Source: Clostridia bacterium
Lineage (GTDB): Bacteria > Bacillota > Clostridia > Oscillospirales > CAG-382
NCBI GenBank assembly: GCA_017625615.1
Contig: JAGAKP010000006.1
Span: 1 to 47,485, forward strand
DNA: 47,485 nt
Reading direction: 5' to 3'
Shown: piece after piece, positions 22,304 to 30,891 of the stretch
Position numbering within the stretch: the first letter of the stretch is position 1
Layout of the letters: each line of letters starts with the position of its first letter
Made by a program: the position numbers and the translations under genes
Notes under the pieces: model-generated
Databases searched by the model: none
What the model saw: only the letters and a program-made list of their open reading frames with translations
Told to the model about the DNA's origin: nothing

Positions 22304-22474
22304 TTATCCCTCCGTTATTCTTTCTATTATATCGAACACGCTGTAGGCGGGTACTTCCCCGCCCGAGGAAACGGGAAAGGAGGCTGTGGCAAAAAGATAT
22401 ACCGCTGCAATAATGAGCAAAAGGGGGAAAAGGCAGGATAATATTTTCCCGCGCAGAGCTATTTTTCTTTTTTT
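22304..22474 (-). CDS. Small single-helix membrane protein in the spoIVFA position
   Basis: A 56-residue protein: a basic N-terminus (KKRKIALRGK), one membrane helix (ILSCLFPLLLIIAAVYLFATASF) and about 25 residues outside (SSGGEVPAYSVFDIIERITEG). In Bacillus the gene just before spoIVFB is spoIVFA, a larger membrane protein with a peptidase-fold tail that holds SpoIVFB inactive. This product has only the membrane anchor and a short tail, so it may be a reduced functional equivalent or unrelated. Its stop codon TAA lies between the GGAGGG and the ATT start of spoIVFB, so the genes are translationally coupled. The ATG at 22474 follows GGGTGA; longer starts at 22486 and 22489 are possible. Confidence 0.6.
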   Translation of the reverse strand, partial: KKRKIALRGKILSCLFPLLLIIAAVYLFATASFPVSSGGEVPAYSVFDIIERITEG

Positions 22475-22520
22475 CATAAAATACATCACCCATAAAAAAT
22501 ATGCATCCTTCTGCCACGAA

Positions 22521-22553
22521 ATGACAACATTTACTTTTTGTTGAGAGTATACT
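22521..22553 (+). promoter_or_regulatory. Candidate spoIIG-type promoter with long spacer
   Basis: ATGACA (22521-22526) and TATACT (22548-22553) are 21 bp apart. The B. subtilis spoIIG promoter is known for an overlong spacer and Spo0A sites over the -35. Here AATGACAAC at the -35 contains the inverted core of a Spo0A box (GACAA). Confidence 0.5.
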
Positions 22554-22558
22554 CTTAA
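22541..22558. repeat. 18-bp palindrome TTGAGAGTATACTCTTAA
   Basis: The inner 12 bp (AGAGTATACTCT) are perfect; one outer pair mismatches. It covers the candidate -10 of spoIIGA in the divergent spoIVF/spoIIG gap and could be an operator. Confidence 0.5.
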
Positions 22559-22587
22559 CAGTAAAACATACCACTGCAGGTGAAGCT

Positions 22588-23367
22588 ATGACTGTGACCG
22601 TATACGCGGACGTATATTTTATTCTGAATATGGGTTTTGACCTTTTGTTTTTATATATAACCGCACGGCTGACCAACACGCCCTTTAAGGTGTGGAGGCT
22701 GATATTATCCGCAGCCGCAGGTGGTATATATACCCTTTTGTGTCTCGTAACGGTGAGTATTCTGCCTTTACATATAGCAATGGCATTTTTAATGGTACTG
22801 ATATCCTTTGGAAAACAGCGTATTCTCGCAAATACGGCGATATTTACGGTATCCTCTGCCGCGGCGGGAGGGATAGTTTACGCCTTCGTATATATGACGG
22901 GCGGGAATGAAGAAAATATATCCGCATTGGGAAGCGGAGGTGTCATTATATGCTTTCTTTGCGCCCTTTCACTTACGGCGGGGTATTTGTACGTTTGCAG
23001 AAAAAACAGCGCTTCCGGCGGGGTACACGCATATATCACCGCCTGCGGCAAGGAATACAAGGCGTTTTTGATGAAGGACAACGGAAATATGCTGACTGAT
23101 CCCATATCGCTGGATCCCGTTATGGTGGTATCCAAGGAGGTGTTCGGTGATATAAGCGACGATCTGCAAGGGGCGTTTCCCAAGTCACTTCGGTTGATTC
23201 CCGTGCGTACGGCGGCGGGAAGGGATATTTTATACGGGTTCCGTCCAGAAAAATGCCTTATACGTGAATTCGGAAAAAGGAAAAAGAGAGAGGTGCGTAT
23301 AATTATCGCGCTGGTAAACGGAAACCGTTTTACGGGAACCTACGACGGGCTTATGCCTCCTATATAA
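22588..23367 (+). CDS. spoIIGA: Sigma-E processing peptidase SpoIIGA
   Basis: A membrane-bound aspartic protease that removes the pro-sequence of sigma-E in the mother cell once the forespore signals. The 259-residue protein has five hydrophobic segments ([30 protein letters not shown] onward) followed by a cytoplasmic protease domain. The catalytic motif, normally D(S/T)GN, reads D164-N-G-N ([11 protein letters not shown]). AGGTGA precedes the ATG at 22588. It is followed after seven bases by sigE, the classic spoIIG arrangement. Family call sure from position and layout; the changed motif is notable. Confidence 0.92.
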   Translation: MTVTVYADVYFILNMGFDLLFLYITARLTNTPFKVWRLILSAAAGGIYTLLCLVTVSILPLHIAMAFLMVLISFGKQRILANTAIFTVSSAAAGGIVYAFVYMTGGNEENISALGSGGVIICFLCALSLTAGYLYVCRKNSASGGVHAYITACGKEYKAFLMKDNGNMLTDPISLDPVMVVSKEVFGDISDDLQGAFPKSLRLIPVRTAAGRDILYGFRPEKCLIREFGKRKKREVRIIIALVNGNRFTGTYDGLMPPI

Positions 23368-23374
23368 GGGTGAT

Positions 23375-24088
23375 ATGATGAATTTTTTGAAAATGACCGA
23401 GACTATAGAAAAAATTAAAAGGATGCTTGGCATAACGGACGAAGTATACTATATAAACGGGCCCGTAACACTTCCACCTCCCCTTTCCCGAGAGGAGGAA
23501 GCTTATCTTACCGAAAGACTGCCCGAGGACGAAAAGGCGAAAAAGATACTTATTGAGCATAACCTCCGTCTCGTGGTGTACATAGCGAGAAAGTTTGAGA
23601 GCACAAATATAGGGATAGAAGACCTTATTTCCATCGGCACCATCGGTCTGATGAAGGCGGTGAACACCTTTAAATCCGACAAGCAGATAAAGCTTGCCAC
23701 CTATGCGTCCCGCTGTATTGAAAACGAGATACTCATGTATATACGCAAAAACGCGTCCCGCGGGTGCGAAATGTCCCTTGACGAGCCCCTTAACGTAGAC
23801 TGGGACGGAAACGAATTGCTGCTTTCCGACCTTTTGGGGACCGACGGCGATTTCGTTTACCGTATGCTTGAGGAAAGCGAGGAAAAGCGAACGGTGCGCC
23901 GCGCCATACACAGACTGCCCGAAAGGGACAGAAAAATTATAGAAATGCGGTTCGGAATGGCGGCGGGAAGCGACGGAAAGGAAAAAACTCAAAAGGAGGT
24001 GGCAGATGAGCTGGGTATATCCCAATCCTATATATCGAGGCTGGAAAAGCGGATAATATCCCACTTAAAAGAGGAATTGAGCATTTGA
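23375..24088 (+). CDS. sigE: RNA polymerase sporulation sigma factor, pro-sigma-E
   Basis: The early mother-cell sigma factor. The 237-residue protein begins with a pro-sequence (about residues 1-22, [20 protein letters not shown]) before [17 protein letters not shown], the normal position of SpoIIGA cleavage. Region 2 is very conserved ([59 protein letters not shown]), then [18 protein letters not shown]. Region 4 follows with its helix-turn-helix ([23 protein letters not shown]). AGGGTGAT precedes the ATG. In many spore formers sigG follows directly; here an unrelated NYN gene follows under its own promoter. Confidence 0.96.
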   Translation: MMNFLKMTETIEKIKRMLGITDEVYYINGPVTLPPPLSREEEAYLTERLPEDEKAKKILIEHNLRLVVYIARKFESTNIGIEDLISIGTIGLMKAVNTFKSDKQIKLATYASRCIENEILMYIRKNASRGCEMSLDEPLNVDWDGNELLLSDLLGTDGDFVYRMLEESEEKRTVRRAIHRLPERDRKIIEMRFGMAAGSDGKEKTQKEVADELGISQSYISRLEKRIISHLKEELSI

Positions 24089-24094
24089 CAATAC

Positions 24095-24123
24095 TTGACA
24101 TTTTAAAAGGGGTAAAGTATAAT
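24095..24123 (+). promoter_or_regulatory. Sigma-A promoter of the NYN-domain gene
   Basis: TTGACA (24095-24100), 17 bp, TATAAT (24118-24123). Transcription would begin at about 24130, so a GTG at 24132 would be leaderless. Confidence 0.88.
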
Positions 24124-24164
24124 AATATACAGTGAACGTAAAAAAGAAAGGAGGTAGAAGGAGC

Positions 24165-25025
24165 ATTTCGCTGTTTTTGAGAAAGCCGCGCGAGGAGCAA
24201 AGCCGTACCATCAGTCTGAACAACGGTCTGCCGAAAGCCGTTGCATTCGTTGATTACGAGCATTGGTATATCTCCCTCAAGCGGAATTTCGGTATACAAC
24301 CGAACATTAAAGGGTGGTTCGAGGAGCTTAATTCCAAGGTGAATTTAGTGGAGGTCACGTTTTTCGCAGACTTTTCACACAAATCGTTAGCTGATCAGAT
24401 ATCCCGTATCCGCCCGTATTCAAACCGTATTATCGATACACGTAACACCACCGGTGTTAAAAAGGATTTTACCGATTTTATTATTCTGGATAATATTTAC
24501 CAGAAGGCACTGTCGTCCGAGGATATAAACACGTTCATCATCTTTTCGGGAGACGGGCATTTCAGCTCGGTAGTTTCGTTTCTTAAGAATTTTTGTAAAA
24601 AAGAAGTCGGCATTTACGGCATTGAGGATTCTTTTTCCCGTCAGCTCCAGCAGACCGCGAGCTGGTGTGTGACTCTTCCCACGGAGGAGGATCTCCACGG
24701 GTCTTATTACCGCCTGATATTCGACGTCCTCAAGCAAGCGCAGGAAAGCAACTCCCGCGATATTCCCACCAAGGAAAAGACCGTAAAGGCTGTTTGTGCA
24801 TTAAGTAAGACCGCAACCCCCGCAAAGGTGACCGACGCAATGAGCAAGCTTATAGAAAAGGGTTATATTTCCACCCGCACGGTAACCAGCTATTCGGGTA
24901 AAACAAGAGCAAAAAAGGTGACGGGACTGTTCACCGATTGGGAAAGGTTGAAAAAAGCGGATTTTTGGCACAATAATTTGAATAAAACTATTGCAAAACG
25001 CAAAATACTGTGTTATACTGTGTAA
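24165..25025 (+). CDS. NYN-domain protein (putative ribonuclease) with C-terminal winged-helix-like region
   Basis: The N-terminal half is a NYN (PIN-like) nuclease domain of the LabA/DUF88 kind. Acidic residues lie at the expected places: VAFVDYEHWYISL, FFADFSHKS, KKDFTDFIILDNIYQKA and IIFSGDGHFSSVVSFLK. The C-terminal part (KEKTVKAVCALSKTATPAKVTDAMSKLIEKGYIST) looks like a winged helix. Likely a metal-dependent RNase; the target is unknown. The start is uncertain. A GTG at 24132 lies on the transcription start, while AAAGGAGG (24147-24154) points to a start ten bases later, where the in-frame codon is ATT (24165). CTG at 24171 and TTG at 24177 are alternatives. The 3' end contains a promoter for the next operon. 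Confidence 0.8.
   Translation: MSLFLRKPREEQSRTISLNNGLPKAVAFVDYEHWYISLKRNFGIQPNIKGWFEELNSKVNLVEVTFFADFSHKSLADQISRIRPYSNRIIDTRNTTGVKKDFTDFIILDNIYQKALSSEDINTFIIFSGDGHFSSVVSFLKNFCKKEVGIYGIEDSFSRQLQQTASWCVTLPTEEDLHGSYYRLIFDVLKQAQESNSRDIPTKEKTVKAVCALSKTATPAKVTDAMSKLIEKGYISTRTVTSYSGKTRAKKVTGLFTDWERLKKADFWHNNLNKTIAKRKILCYTV
24991..25019 (+). promoter_or_regulatory. Promoter of the rimP-nusA-infB operon, inside the NYN gene
   Basis: TTGCAA (24991-24996), 17 bp, TATACT (25014-25019). Transcription would start near 25026, at the end of the NYN stop codon. Confidence 0.75.
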
Positions 25026-25043
25026 AGATTAATGTGAGGAAAC

Positions 25044-25075
25044 AAGAGTGGGTCAAGACCCACTCTTGATTTTTA
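25044..25075 (+). terminator. Terminator hairpin in the rimP-nusA leader
   Basis: AAGAGTGGGTC, loop aa, GACCCACTCTT, then GATTTTT. It ends NYN transcripts but also lies about 20 bases into the transcript from the promoter at 24991, so it may attenuate the operon. Confidence 0.85.
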
Positions 25076-25080
25076 CTTAA

Positions 25081-25120
25081 ATCACCCCAAGAAGCCTTAC
25101 GGCTTCTCGGGGACCCCGAT
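25081..25120 (+). repeat. Dispersed hairpin repeat, copy 3, in the rimP leader
   Basis: ATCACCCC-AAGAAGCC-ttac-GGCTTCTC-GGGGACCCCGAT. The stem pair C:G of copies 2 and 4 is replaced by A:T (AGAAG/CTTCT). It ends 17 bases before the rimP ATG. Confidence 0.75.
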
Positions 25121-25137
25121 AAAAAGAGAGGTAAGAT

Positions 25138-25587
25138 ATGAAGCAGAATATTGCCGCAACGGTACGCGCTCTGGTTGAGCCCGTAATGGCGAAAATGGAT
25201 TATTCCGTCTGGGACGTAACCTTTTACAAGGAAGGTCAGGAGCAGATACTGGAAGTAGAGCTTGAGGGAAAGAACGGATTTTCCCTGGAGGATTGCCAGA
25301 AGGCGTCCAACACCATCAATCCCCTGCTGGACGAAGCAGACCCTATCGAGCAGGCGTATTCGCTGATAGTTTCCGGCGCGGGACTTACCCGTGTGCTTCG
25401 CACCGACGAGCATCTTGAAAGAGCGATAAAAGAGGGCTGGAGCACCGAAGTAAAGCTATTTGCCGCTTTTAACGGAAGCAAGGCGTACAACGGAGTTATC
25501 ACCGCCTTTGACAAGGACACGGTAACCGTAAACGAAACCCAAATAGACAGAAAAATAATTTCGAAGATGACTTCGATTCTTGAATAA
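25138..25587 (+). CDS. rimP: Ribosome maturation factor RimP
   Basis: Needed for correct assembly of the 30S subunit. The 149-residue protein has the N-terminal alpha/beta domain (VEPVMAKMDYSVWDVTFYKEGQEQILEVEL, LEDCQKASNTINPLLDEADPI, YSLIVSGAGLTRVLRTDEHLERA) and the small C-terminal SH3-like domain (VKLFAAFNGSKAYNGVITAF). GAGAGGT precedes the ATG at 25138. It heads the conserved rimP-nusA-rnpM-ylxQ-infB-rbfA-nrnA-truB operon. The leader carries a terminator hairpin and a dispersed repeat. Confidence 0.96.
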   Translation: MKQNIAATVRALVEPVMAKMDYSVWDVTFYKEGQEQILEVELEGKNGFSLEDCQKASNTINPLLDEADPIEQAYSLIVSGAGLTRVLRTDEHLERAIKEGWSTEVKLFAAFNGSKAYNGVITAFDKDTVTVNETQIDRKIISKMTSILE

Positions 25588-25609
25588 AACGGAGGAAAGA
25601 GTTAAAAAA

Positions 25610-26683
25610 ATGAACAAAGAGTTTTTTGAATCCCTCGCCGCCCTTGAAAAGGAAAAGGGCATTCCCAAGGAATATATGATCGAGCGCACGGAGGCAGCAC
25701 TTCTTGCCGCTTTCAAAAAGGATTCCGGCGGACTTACAAATGCAAGAGTTAAGCTTGACGAAGCAAAGCACGATATCCGTCTTTACAAGCTTCTTACCGT
25801 AGTTGAAACGGTAGAGGATCCCCGTACCGAAATTTCTCTTGAGCAGGCTCGCGAAAAGAGCAAGAGATATCAGCTTGGCGACGAATACCAGATAGAGATA
25901 AAGACAAAGGAATTCTGCCGTATCGCCGCGCAGACCGCAAAGCAGGTCATAGTTCAGTCTATCCGCGAAGCAGAGCACGGTATGATGGTTAAGGAATACG
26001 AAGACAAGCAGGACAAGATCGTTACCGGCGTAGTAGTAAGAGTTGACCCCACCACGGGACACGCAACACTTGAGCTTGGCAGTAACGAAATGGCACTGTT
26101 CCGTCACGAGCAGATAAACGGCGAGACTCTCAACGTAGGCGACAGAGTTAAGGTATACGTTACCGAGATAAGACGTGAAGGACGCGGTCCCTCTATCGTG
26201 CTTTCCCGTACCCATCCCGGTCTCGTACGCAGACTCTTTGAGCTTGAGGTTCCCGAAATCGCAGACGGCACCGTTGAAATAAAGGCGGTCGCACGTGAGG
26301 CGGGAAGCAGAACCAAGATCGCGGTGGTTTCCAACGATCCCAACGTTGATCCTATCGGTGCATGCATCGGCTCCAGAGGCGCAAGAAAGAACAGCATCAC
26401 CAAGGAGCTTGCCGGCGAAAAGATCGACATTATCCCCTACAGCGAGGATTACGAGAAGTTCGTTGCCGCATCCCTCGCTCCCGCGGCAGTTCTTTCCGTA
26501 AGCAAGCTTGATGAAAGCGACAAGGCGTTCAGAGTTATCGTTAACGAGGATCAGCTTTCGCTGGCTATCGGTAAGGAAGGTCAGAACGCACGTCTTGCCG
26601 CAAAGCTTACCGGATGCAAAATAGACATTAAGAGCAGCAGATCCGCTATGGAAAATGCTGAAGCAGAGGTTGATAACGCTTGA
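25610..26683 (+). CDS. nusA: Transcription termination/antitermination factor NusA
   Basis: Binds RNA polymerase and nascent RNA to control pausing, termination and antitermination. The 357 residues contain the N-terminal polymerase-binding domain (NKEFFESLAALEKEKGIPKEYMIE), the S1 domain (DKIVTGVVVRVDPTTGHATLELG), and KH1 (GACIGSRGARKNSITKELAGEKIDII). KH2 follows (AIGKEGQNARLAAKLTGCKIDI). It has no C-terminal acidic repeats, as is normal for Firmicutes. The ATG at 25610 is used; a frame back to 25580 overlaps rimP and lacks the conserved N-terminus. GGAGG lies 14 bases upstream, rather far. NusA at this position may feed back on the hairpin-rich operon leader. Confidence 0.97.
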   Translation: MNKEFFESLAALEKEKGIPKEYMIERTEAALLAAFKKDSGGLTNARVKLDEAKHDIRLYKLLTVVETVEDPRTEISLEQAREKSKRYQLGDEYQIEIKTKEFCRIAAQTAKQVIVQSIREAEHGMMVKEYEDKQDKIVTGVVVRVDPTTGHATLELGSNEMALFRHEQINGETLNVGDRVKVYVTEIRREGRGPSIVLSRTHPGLVRRLFELEVPEIADGTVEIKAVAREAGSRTKIAVVSNDPNVDPIGACIGSRGARKNSITKELAGEKIDIIPYSEDYEKFVAASLAPAAVLSVSKLDESDKAFRVIVNEDQLSLAIGKEGQNARLAAKLTGCKIDIKSSRSAMENAEAEVDNA

Positions 26684-26943
26684 CCGAAAAAGTTTATCCC
26701 GTAAGAAAGTGTATTTCCTGCGGAGAAAAAAAGCCCAAGCACGAGCTTGTCAGAATCGTGCGGACGGAATCCACTGCAATTATAGATCCCACCGGCAAGA
26801 TGAACGGCAGAGGCTGTTATATCTGCAAGGACCCGACGTGCGTTAAAAACGCAAAAAAGGGAGGCAGAATAGAAAGAGCGCTGCAGGTGAAGGTGCCCGA
26901 GGAGATCTACGATGGGATCCCCGTTGCAACGGAGGAAAAATGA
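26680..26943 (+). CDS. rnpM: RNase P modulator RnpM (YlxR)
   Basis: An 87-residue RNA-binding protein of the DUF448 family; the Bacillus homologue binds RNase P RNA and lowers its activity. Motifs: PVRKCISCGEKKPKHELVRIV, then DPTGKMNGRGCYICKD with the conserved G-R-G-x-Y and two Cys pairs, and a basic stretch (VKNAKKGGRIERAL). The start is TTG at 26680, overlapping the nusA stop in TTGA, so translation is coupled. It overlaps the next gene by four bases (ATGA). Confidence 0.95.
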   Translation: MTEKVYPVRKCISCGEKKPKHELVRIVRTESTAIIDPTGKMNGRGCYICKDPTCVKNAKKGGRIERALQVKVPEEIYDGIPVATEEK

Positions 26944-27245
26944 CAAAGGTTTTAAGCTTGCTGGGGCTTGCCAAAAAAGCAGGCAGGCTTTCGGTAGGCA
27001 CTGAAAATACTATTGAATCGGTACGCAAAGGAAAATCGGCGTTGGTCGTGGCATCCGAAAGCGTATCCGACGGAACGAAAAAGCTTATCAACGATAAAAC
27101 GGCGTATTACAAAACGGAAGCAATATTTATACCCGTTGACACGGCTGAACTTGGAAGGGCGTTCGGTAAAACCGCCACCGCCTGCGTTTCGGTAAACGAC
27201 CAAGGATTTGCAGACGCCGTAAAGAAATTATTGGGAGGTAACTGA
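26940..27245 (+). CDS. ylxQ: L7Ae-family ribosomal protein YlxQ
   Basis: A 101-residue protein of the L7Ae/L30e/S12e/Gadd45 fold that binds kink-turn RNA. It shows the family pattern [42 protein letters not shown] at the N-terminus and [17 protein letters not shown] later. GGAGGAAAA precedes the ATG at 26940, which overlaps the rnpM stop (ATGA). Its position between rnpM and infB is conserved in Firmicutes. Its exact cellular role is not settled. Confidence 0.94.
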   Translation: MTKVLSLLGLAKKAGRLSVGTENTIESVRKGKSALVVASESVSDGTKKLINDKTAYYKTEAIFIPVDTAELGRAFGKTATACVSVNDQGFADAVKKLLGGN

Positions 27246-27247
27246 TA

Positions 27248-29596
27248 ATGGCTACGACAGGAGATAATAAATACAGAGTTAACGCTCTGGCAAAGGATCT
27301 TAATGTCAAGAGCAAGGAGATAATAGATCTGCTTGCGGCACACGGTATGGGCAACAAGAGCCACATGACCGCGTTGGAGGGTCCCGAGCTGAGCATTATA
27401 TTCGAATATTATACACAGCAGAATCAGATCGATATAACCGCTTTCTTTAAATCTTATCAGGATAAGATAGACGCAAAGAAGGCAGAGGAACAGGCAAAGC
27501 GCGATGCCGAAGAAAAGCGCAAGGCAGAGGAAAAGGCTGCCGCAAAGGCTGAAAAGCAAAAGAAGCTTCAGGAGCAGGCTATAAAGCAGGGCAAGCCCAT
27601 TCCCAAGCAGCAGCCCCAGAAGCAGAAGGTACGCGGTGAGGTGCGCGTGGTAGATACCAGAGGTACCGCAAACGTAGACCTTTCCAAGTACGACGAAAAG
27701 TACGATAATCTTGCAGGCAGTGCCGCATCTGCTACAGGCGGTAAGCAAAAGCTTAAGAAAAAGAACAACAACCGTCCTCAGCATGAGCAGAGAAAGCCCG
27801 GCGACAAGGGCAAAAATCAGCCCAAGCCCGCGGCAAAGCCCAAGCCCGTACAGCTTTCCATAACCGTGCCCGACGAGATCACCGTAGGCGAACTGGCTTC
27901 CCGTATGAAGACCGCCGCAGGCGAGGTTATAAAGAAGCTTATGCTTATGGGCGTTATGGCTACCGTTAACGAAGCCATCGACTACGATACCGCATACCTT
28001 ATAGCTGACGAATTCGGCATTAAGGTAACCAAGGAGGTAGTCGTTACCATAGAAGAAAAGCTGTTTACCGAGGAAGAGGACAAGGCAGAGGATCTCGTTC
28101 CCCGTGCACCCGTTATCGTCGTTATGGGTCACGTTGACCACGGTAAGACCTCTCTCCTTGACGCTATACGTGATACTCACGTTACCGCAGGCGAGGCAGG
28201 CGGTATTACTCAGCATATCGGTGCATACAGCGTTAAGATAGACGGAAAGCCTATCACCTTCCTTGATACCCCCGGTCACGAAGCGTTTACCGCAATGCGT
28301 GCAAGAGGCGCAAATCTTACCGATATTGCAGTTCTCGTTGTTGCCGCTGACGACGGTATTATGCCTCAGACCATTGAAGCTATAAACCACGCAAAGGCTG
28401 CAGGAGTAAATATTATCGTTGCAATCAACAAGATGGACCGTCCCGCAGCAGATCCCGACAGAGTTAAGCAGGAGCTTACCAACTACGAGCTGCTTCCCGA
28501 GGAATGGGGCGGCGATACTATCGTAGTACCCGTATCCGCACTCAAGCGTCAGGGTATCGACGAATTGCTTGAAATGATAACCCTTTCCGCAGATATGATG
28601 GAGCTTACCGCTAACCCCTCCCGTCCCGCACAGGGCGCAGTTATCGAGGCGAAGCTTGACAAGGGCAGAGGTCCCGTTGCCACCGTTCTGGTACAAAACG
28701 GTACTCTCCGCGTAGGCGATTATATCATCGCAGGCTCCACCGTAGGCCGTATCCGTTCCATGACCAACGATAAGGGCGAAAAGGTCAAGGAGGCAGGTCC
28801 CTCCACTCCCGTTGAGGTAATGGGTCTTTCCGAGGTTCCCGCCGCAGGTGATACCTTCCGTGCCGTTTCCGACGAGCGTCTTGCAAAAGAGCTTGTTGAA
28901 CAGCGTAAGACCAAGGAGAAGGAGGAGCAGTTCAAGGCAGAGGCTAAGGCTAACCTTGAGGATCTGTTCAACCAGATCGGCTCCGGCGTAAAGACGCTTA
29001 ATCTTATCGTTAAGGCTGACGTTCAGGGTACCGCAGAGGCTGTAAAGGCTTCCCTTGCAAGACTTTCCAACGAGGAAGTCAAGGTAAGCGTTATCCACGC
29101 CGCAACCGGTGCTATAAACGAATCCGACGTAATGCTTGCATCCGCATCCAACGCTATTATTATCGGATTCAACATCCGTCCCGACAGAGTTGCACTTGAA
29201 ATGGCAAACCGCGACAAGGTTGACGTACGTACCTACCGCGTAATCTACGAATGTATTGACGAGGTTACCGCCGCTATGAAGGGTATGCTTGCTCCCAAGT
29301 TCCGCGAGGTCATCCTTGGCAGAGCTGAAGTAAGACAGACCATACGCGTTCCCAACGTAGGCACCATCGCAGGCTCTTACGTTACCGACGGTAAGGTGAC
29401 CAGAAACGCAAGCATCCGTGTTCTCCGCAGCGGTGAGATCATTTACGAGGATAAGATATCCTCTCTCAAGCGTTTCAAGGACGATGCTAAAGAGGTGCTT
29501 CAGTCCTTCGAATGCGGTATCGGACTTGAAAAGTTCAACGATATTAAGGTAGGCGACATTCTTGAAGCCTACACTATGGAGGAAATTGAACGCTGA
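27248..29596 (+). CDS. infB: Translation initiation factor IF-2
   Basis: A GTPase that brings initiator tRNA to the ribosome and promotes subunit joining. The 782-residue protein has an N-terminal IF2N fold ([26 protein letters not shown]) and a long Lys/Glu/Ala-rich linker (about residues 78-200). A second IF2N segment follows ([26 protein letters not shown]), then the G domain with GHVDHGKTS (about 297), DTPGHEAF and NKMD, and the C-terminal domains ([24 protein letters not shown]). GGGAGG precedes the ATG at 27248. High-expression codon use throughout; the long minus-strand open frame over it is a by-product of that. Confidence 0.98.
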   Translation: MATTGDNKYRVNALAKDLNVKSKEIIDLLAAHGMGNKSHMTALEGPELSIIFEYYTQQNQIDITAFFKSYQDKIDAKKAEEQAKRDAEEKRKAEEKAAAKAEKQKKLQEQAIKQGKPIPKQQPQKQKVRGEVRVVDTRGTANVDLSKYDEKYDNLAGSAASATGGKQKLKKKNNNRPQHEQRKPGDKGKNQPKPAAKPKPVQLSITVPDEITVGELASRMKTAAGEVIKKLMLMGVMATVNEAIDYDTAYLIADEFGIKVTKEVVVTIEEKLFTEEEDKAEDLVPRAPVIVVMGHVDHGKTSLLDAIRDTHVTAGEAGGITQHIGAYSVKIDGKPITFLDTPGHEAFTAMRARGANLTDIAVLVVAADDGIMPQTIEAINHAKAAGVNIIVAINKMDRPAADPDRVKQELTNYELLPEEWGGDTIVVPVSALKRQGIDELLEMITLSADMMELTANPSRPAQGAVIEAKLDKGRGPVATVLVQNGTLRVGDYIIAGSTVGRIRSMTNDKGEKVKEAGPSTPVEVMGLSEVPAAGDTFRAVSDERLAKELVEQRKTKEKEEQFKAEAKANLEDLFNQIGSGVKTLNLIVKADVQGTAEAVKASLARLSNEEVKVSVIHAATGAINESDVMLASASNAIIIGFNIRPDRVALEMANRDKVDVRTYRVIYECIDEVTAAMKGMLAPKFREVILGRAEVRQTIRVPNVGTIAGSYVTDGKVTRNASIRVLRSGEIIYEDKISSLKRFKDDAKEVLQSFECGIGLEKFNDIKVGDILEAYTMEEIER

Positions 29597-29940
29597 TGGG
29601 TTCTTTCAGACAAGATAAAATTAACGAAGAAACATCCAGAGAAATAACCGAAATACTCCGCACCGTAAAGGATCCGAGAATTACACAGGCGTTCGTAAGT
29701 ATTACGGGCTGTGAGGTTACCAAGGACCTATCTTATGCAAAGGTATATTACAGCGTTCTCGGCACCGACAACGGTGTTAACAAGGGTCTTGCATCTGCCG
29801 CAGGATATATCCGCAAGGAGCTTGCAAGCAGACTTAACCTTCGTATAACGCCCAAGCTTGTGTTTATTCCCGACCATTCCGCGGAAAACGCATTGCATAT
29901 ATCCGAAATGCTTAAAAACATTACCTACAGCGAGGATTAA
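29596..29940 (+). CDS. rbfA: 30S ribosome-binding factor RbfA
   Basis: A small KH-fold factor for late 30S assembly and cold adaptation. The 114 residues match the family: INEETSREITEILRTVKDPRI, FVSITGCEVTKDLSYAKVYYSVLG, and a basic helix before LNLRITPKLVFIPDHSAENALHI. Its ATG shares one base with the infB stop (TGATG), so translation is coupled. Confidence 0.97.
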   Translation: MGSFRQDKINEETSREITEILRTVKDPRITQAFVSITGCEVTKDLSYAKVYYSVLGTDNGVNKGLASAAGYIRKELASRLNLRITPKLVFIPDHSAENALHISEMLKNITYSED

Positions 29941-29943
29941 CCA

Positions 29944-30891
29944 ATGGTAAAGCAGGATTACGAACAGACTGCTCGTTTTCTGTTGGACAACGATGATTAT
30001 CTGGTAGTATGCCACGCTTGTCCCGACGGCGACACTATCGGAAGTGCATCCGCACTTGTGATGCTGTTACGCAAAAAAGGCAAAAACGCGTGGGCATACT
30101 GCCCTGACGGTATACCCGAAAAGCTCCTTTCCTTTACCGGAAAGGATATTTTCGTTTCCGACGTAAAAGAGCACAAGACACTTATAAGCGTTGACGTTGC
30201 AACCCCCGCGATGCTGGGAAGCATGCAGGGAGTGCTTACTCATTTCGATCTTTCCGTTGACCACCACAAGGTGAACACCATCCCCTGCGAAAGACTGCTT
30301 ATACGGGATGATTTTATATCCAACGCCGAGATAATCGCCGACCTTTACGACCAGCTTTCCGTCGGCATTGACAAGGAAGCGGCGGAATGTCTGTACGCAG
30401 GCATTTCTTCGGACAGCGGCGGGTTCCGTTATTCAAACACTCGCCCGCAGACAATGCGTCTTGCGGCAAGGCTGATGGAGACGGGAATTGATTTTGCGGC
30501 GATAAACCGTATGCTTTTTGACCGTCTTACTCCCGAAGCGCTTGCGCTTACCAAGGCGGCGTACAATTCCGTTGAATTGTTTTACGGCGGAAAGCTTGCC
30601 GTGGTCACCTTATCCAAGGAGGACTACGAGGGTATCGGCGCAACGGACGCAGACCTTGACGAGATAAAGGGTATTCCCCGCCGTATCGGGGGCGTTGAGG
30701 TGGCTGCCGTCATTCGTCCCAGGGGAGAAAAGGCGCAGGTTTCCTTACGCTCCAACGAGTACTTTGACGTTGCGGCGTTTTGCCGTGAGATGGGCGGAGG
30801 CGGCCACGTGCGTGCGGCGGCTTTCCGTATTGACGGCACTCCCGAAAAGGCGAAGGAAAAGCTTGTAAAGGCATTGGAAGGCAAGCTATGA
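29944..30891 (+). CDS. nrnA: DHH/DHHA1 phosphoesterase NrnA (oligoribonuclease / pAp phosphatase)
   Basis: Degrades short oligoribonucleotides and 3'-phosphoadenosine-5'-phosphate. The 315-residue protein has the metal-binding motifs CHACPDGDTIGSASAL (residues about 23-38), a middle Asp (SVDVATP), the signature SVDHHKVN, and SSDSGGFRYSNT. The C-terminal DHHA1 domain contains REMGGGGHVRAAAFRI, the conserved G-G-G-H-x-x-A loop. It starts three bases after the rbfA stop. NrnA is a common member of this operon and may recycle the RNA fragments produced during mRNA decay. Confidence 0.95.
   Translation: MVKQDYEQTARFLLDNDDYLVVCHACPDGDTIGSASALVMLLRKKGKNAWAYCPDGIPEKLLSFTGKDIFVSDVKEHKTLISVDVATPAMLGSMQGVLTHFDLSVDHHKVNTIPCERLLIRDDFISNAEIIADLYDQLSVGIDKEAAECLYAGISSDSGGFRYSNTRPQTMRLAARLMETGIDFAAINRMLFDRLTPEALALTKAAYNSVELFYGGKLAVVTLSKEDYEGIGATDADLDEIKGIPRRIGGVEVAAVIRPRGEKAQVSLRSNEYFDVAAFCREMGGGGHVRAAAFRIDGTPEKAKEKLVKALEGKL

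Noticed and set aside
27107..29098. 663-codon open frame on the minus strand
   Set aside because: Antisense shadow of infB, which has strongly biased codons; composition unlike any protein family.
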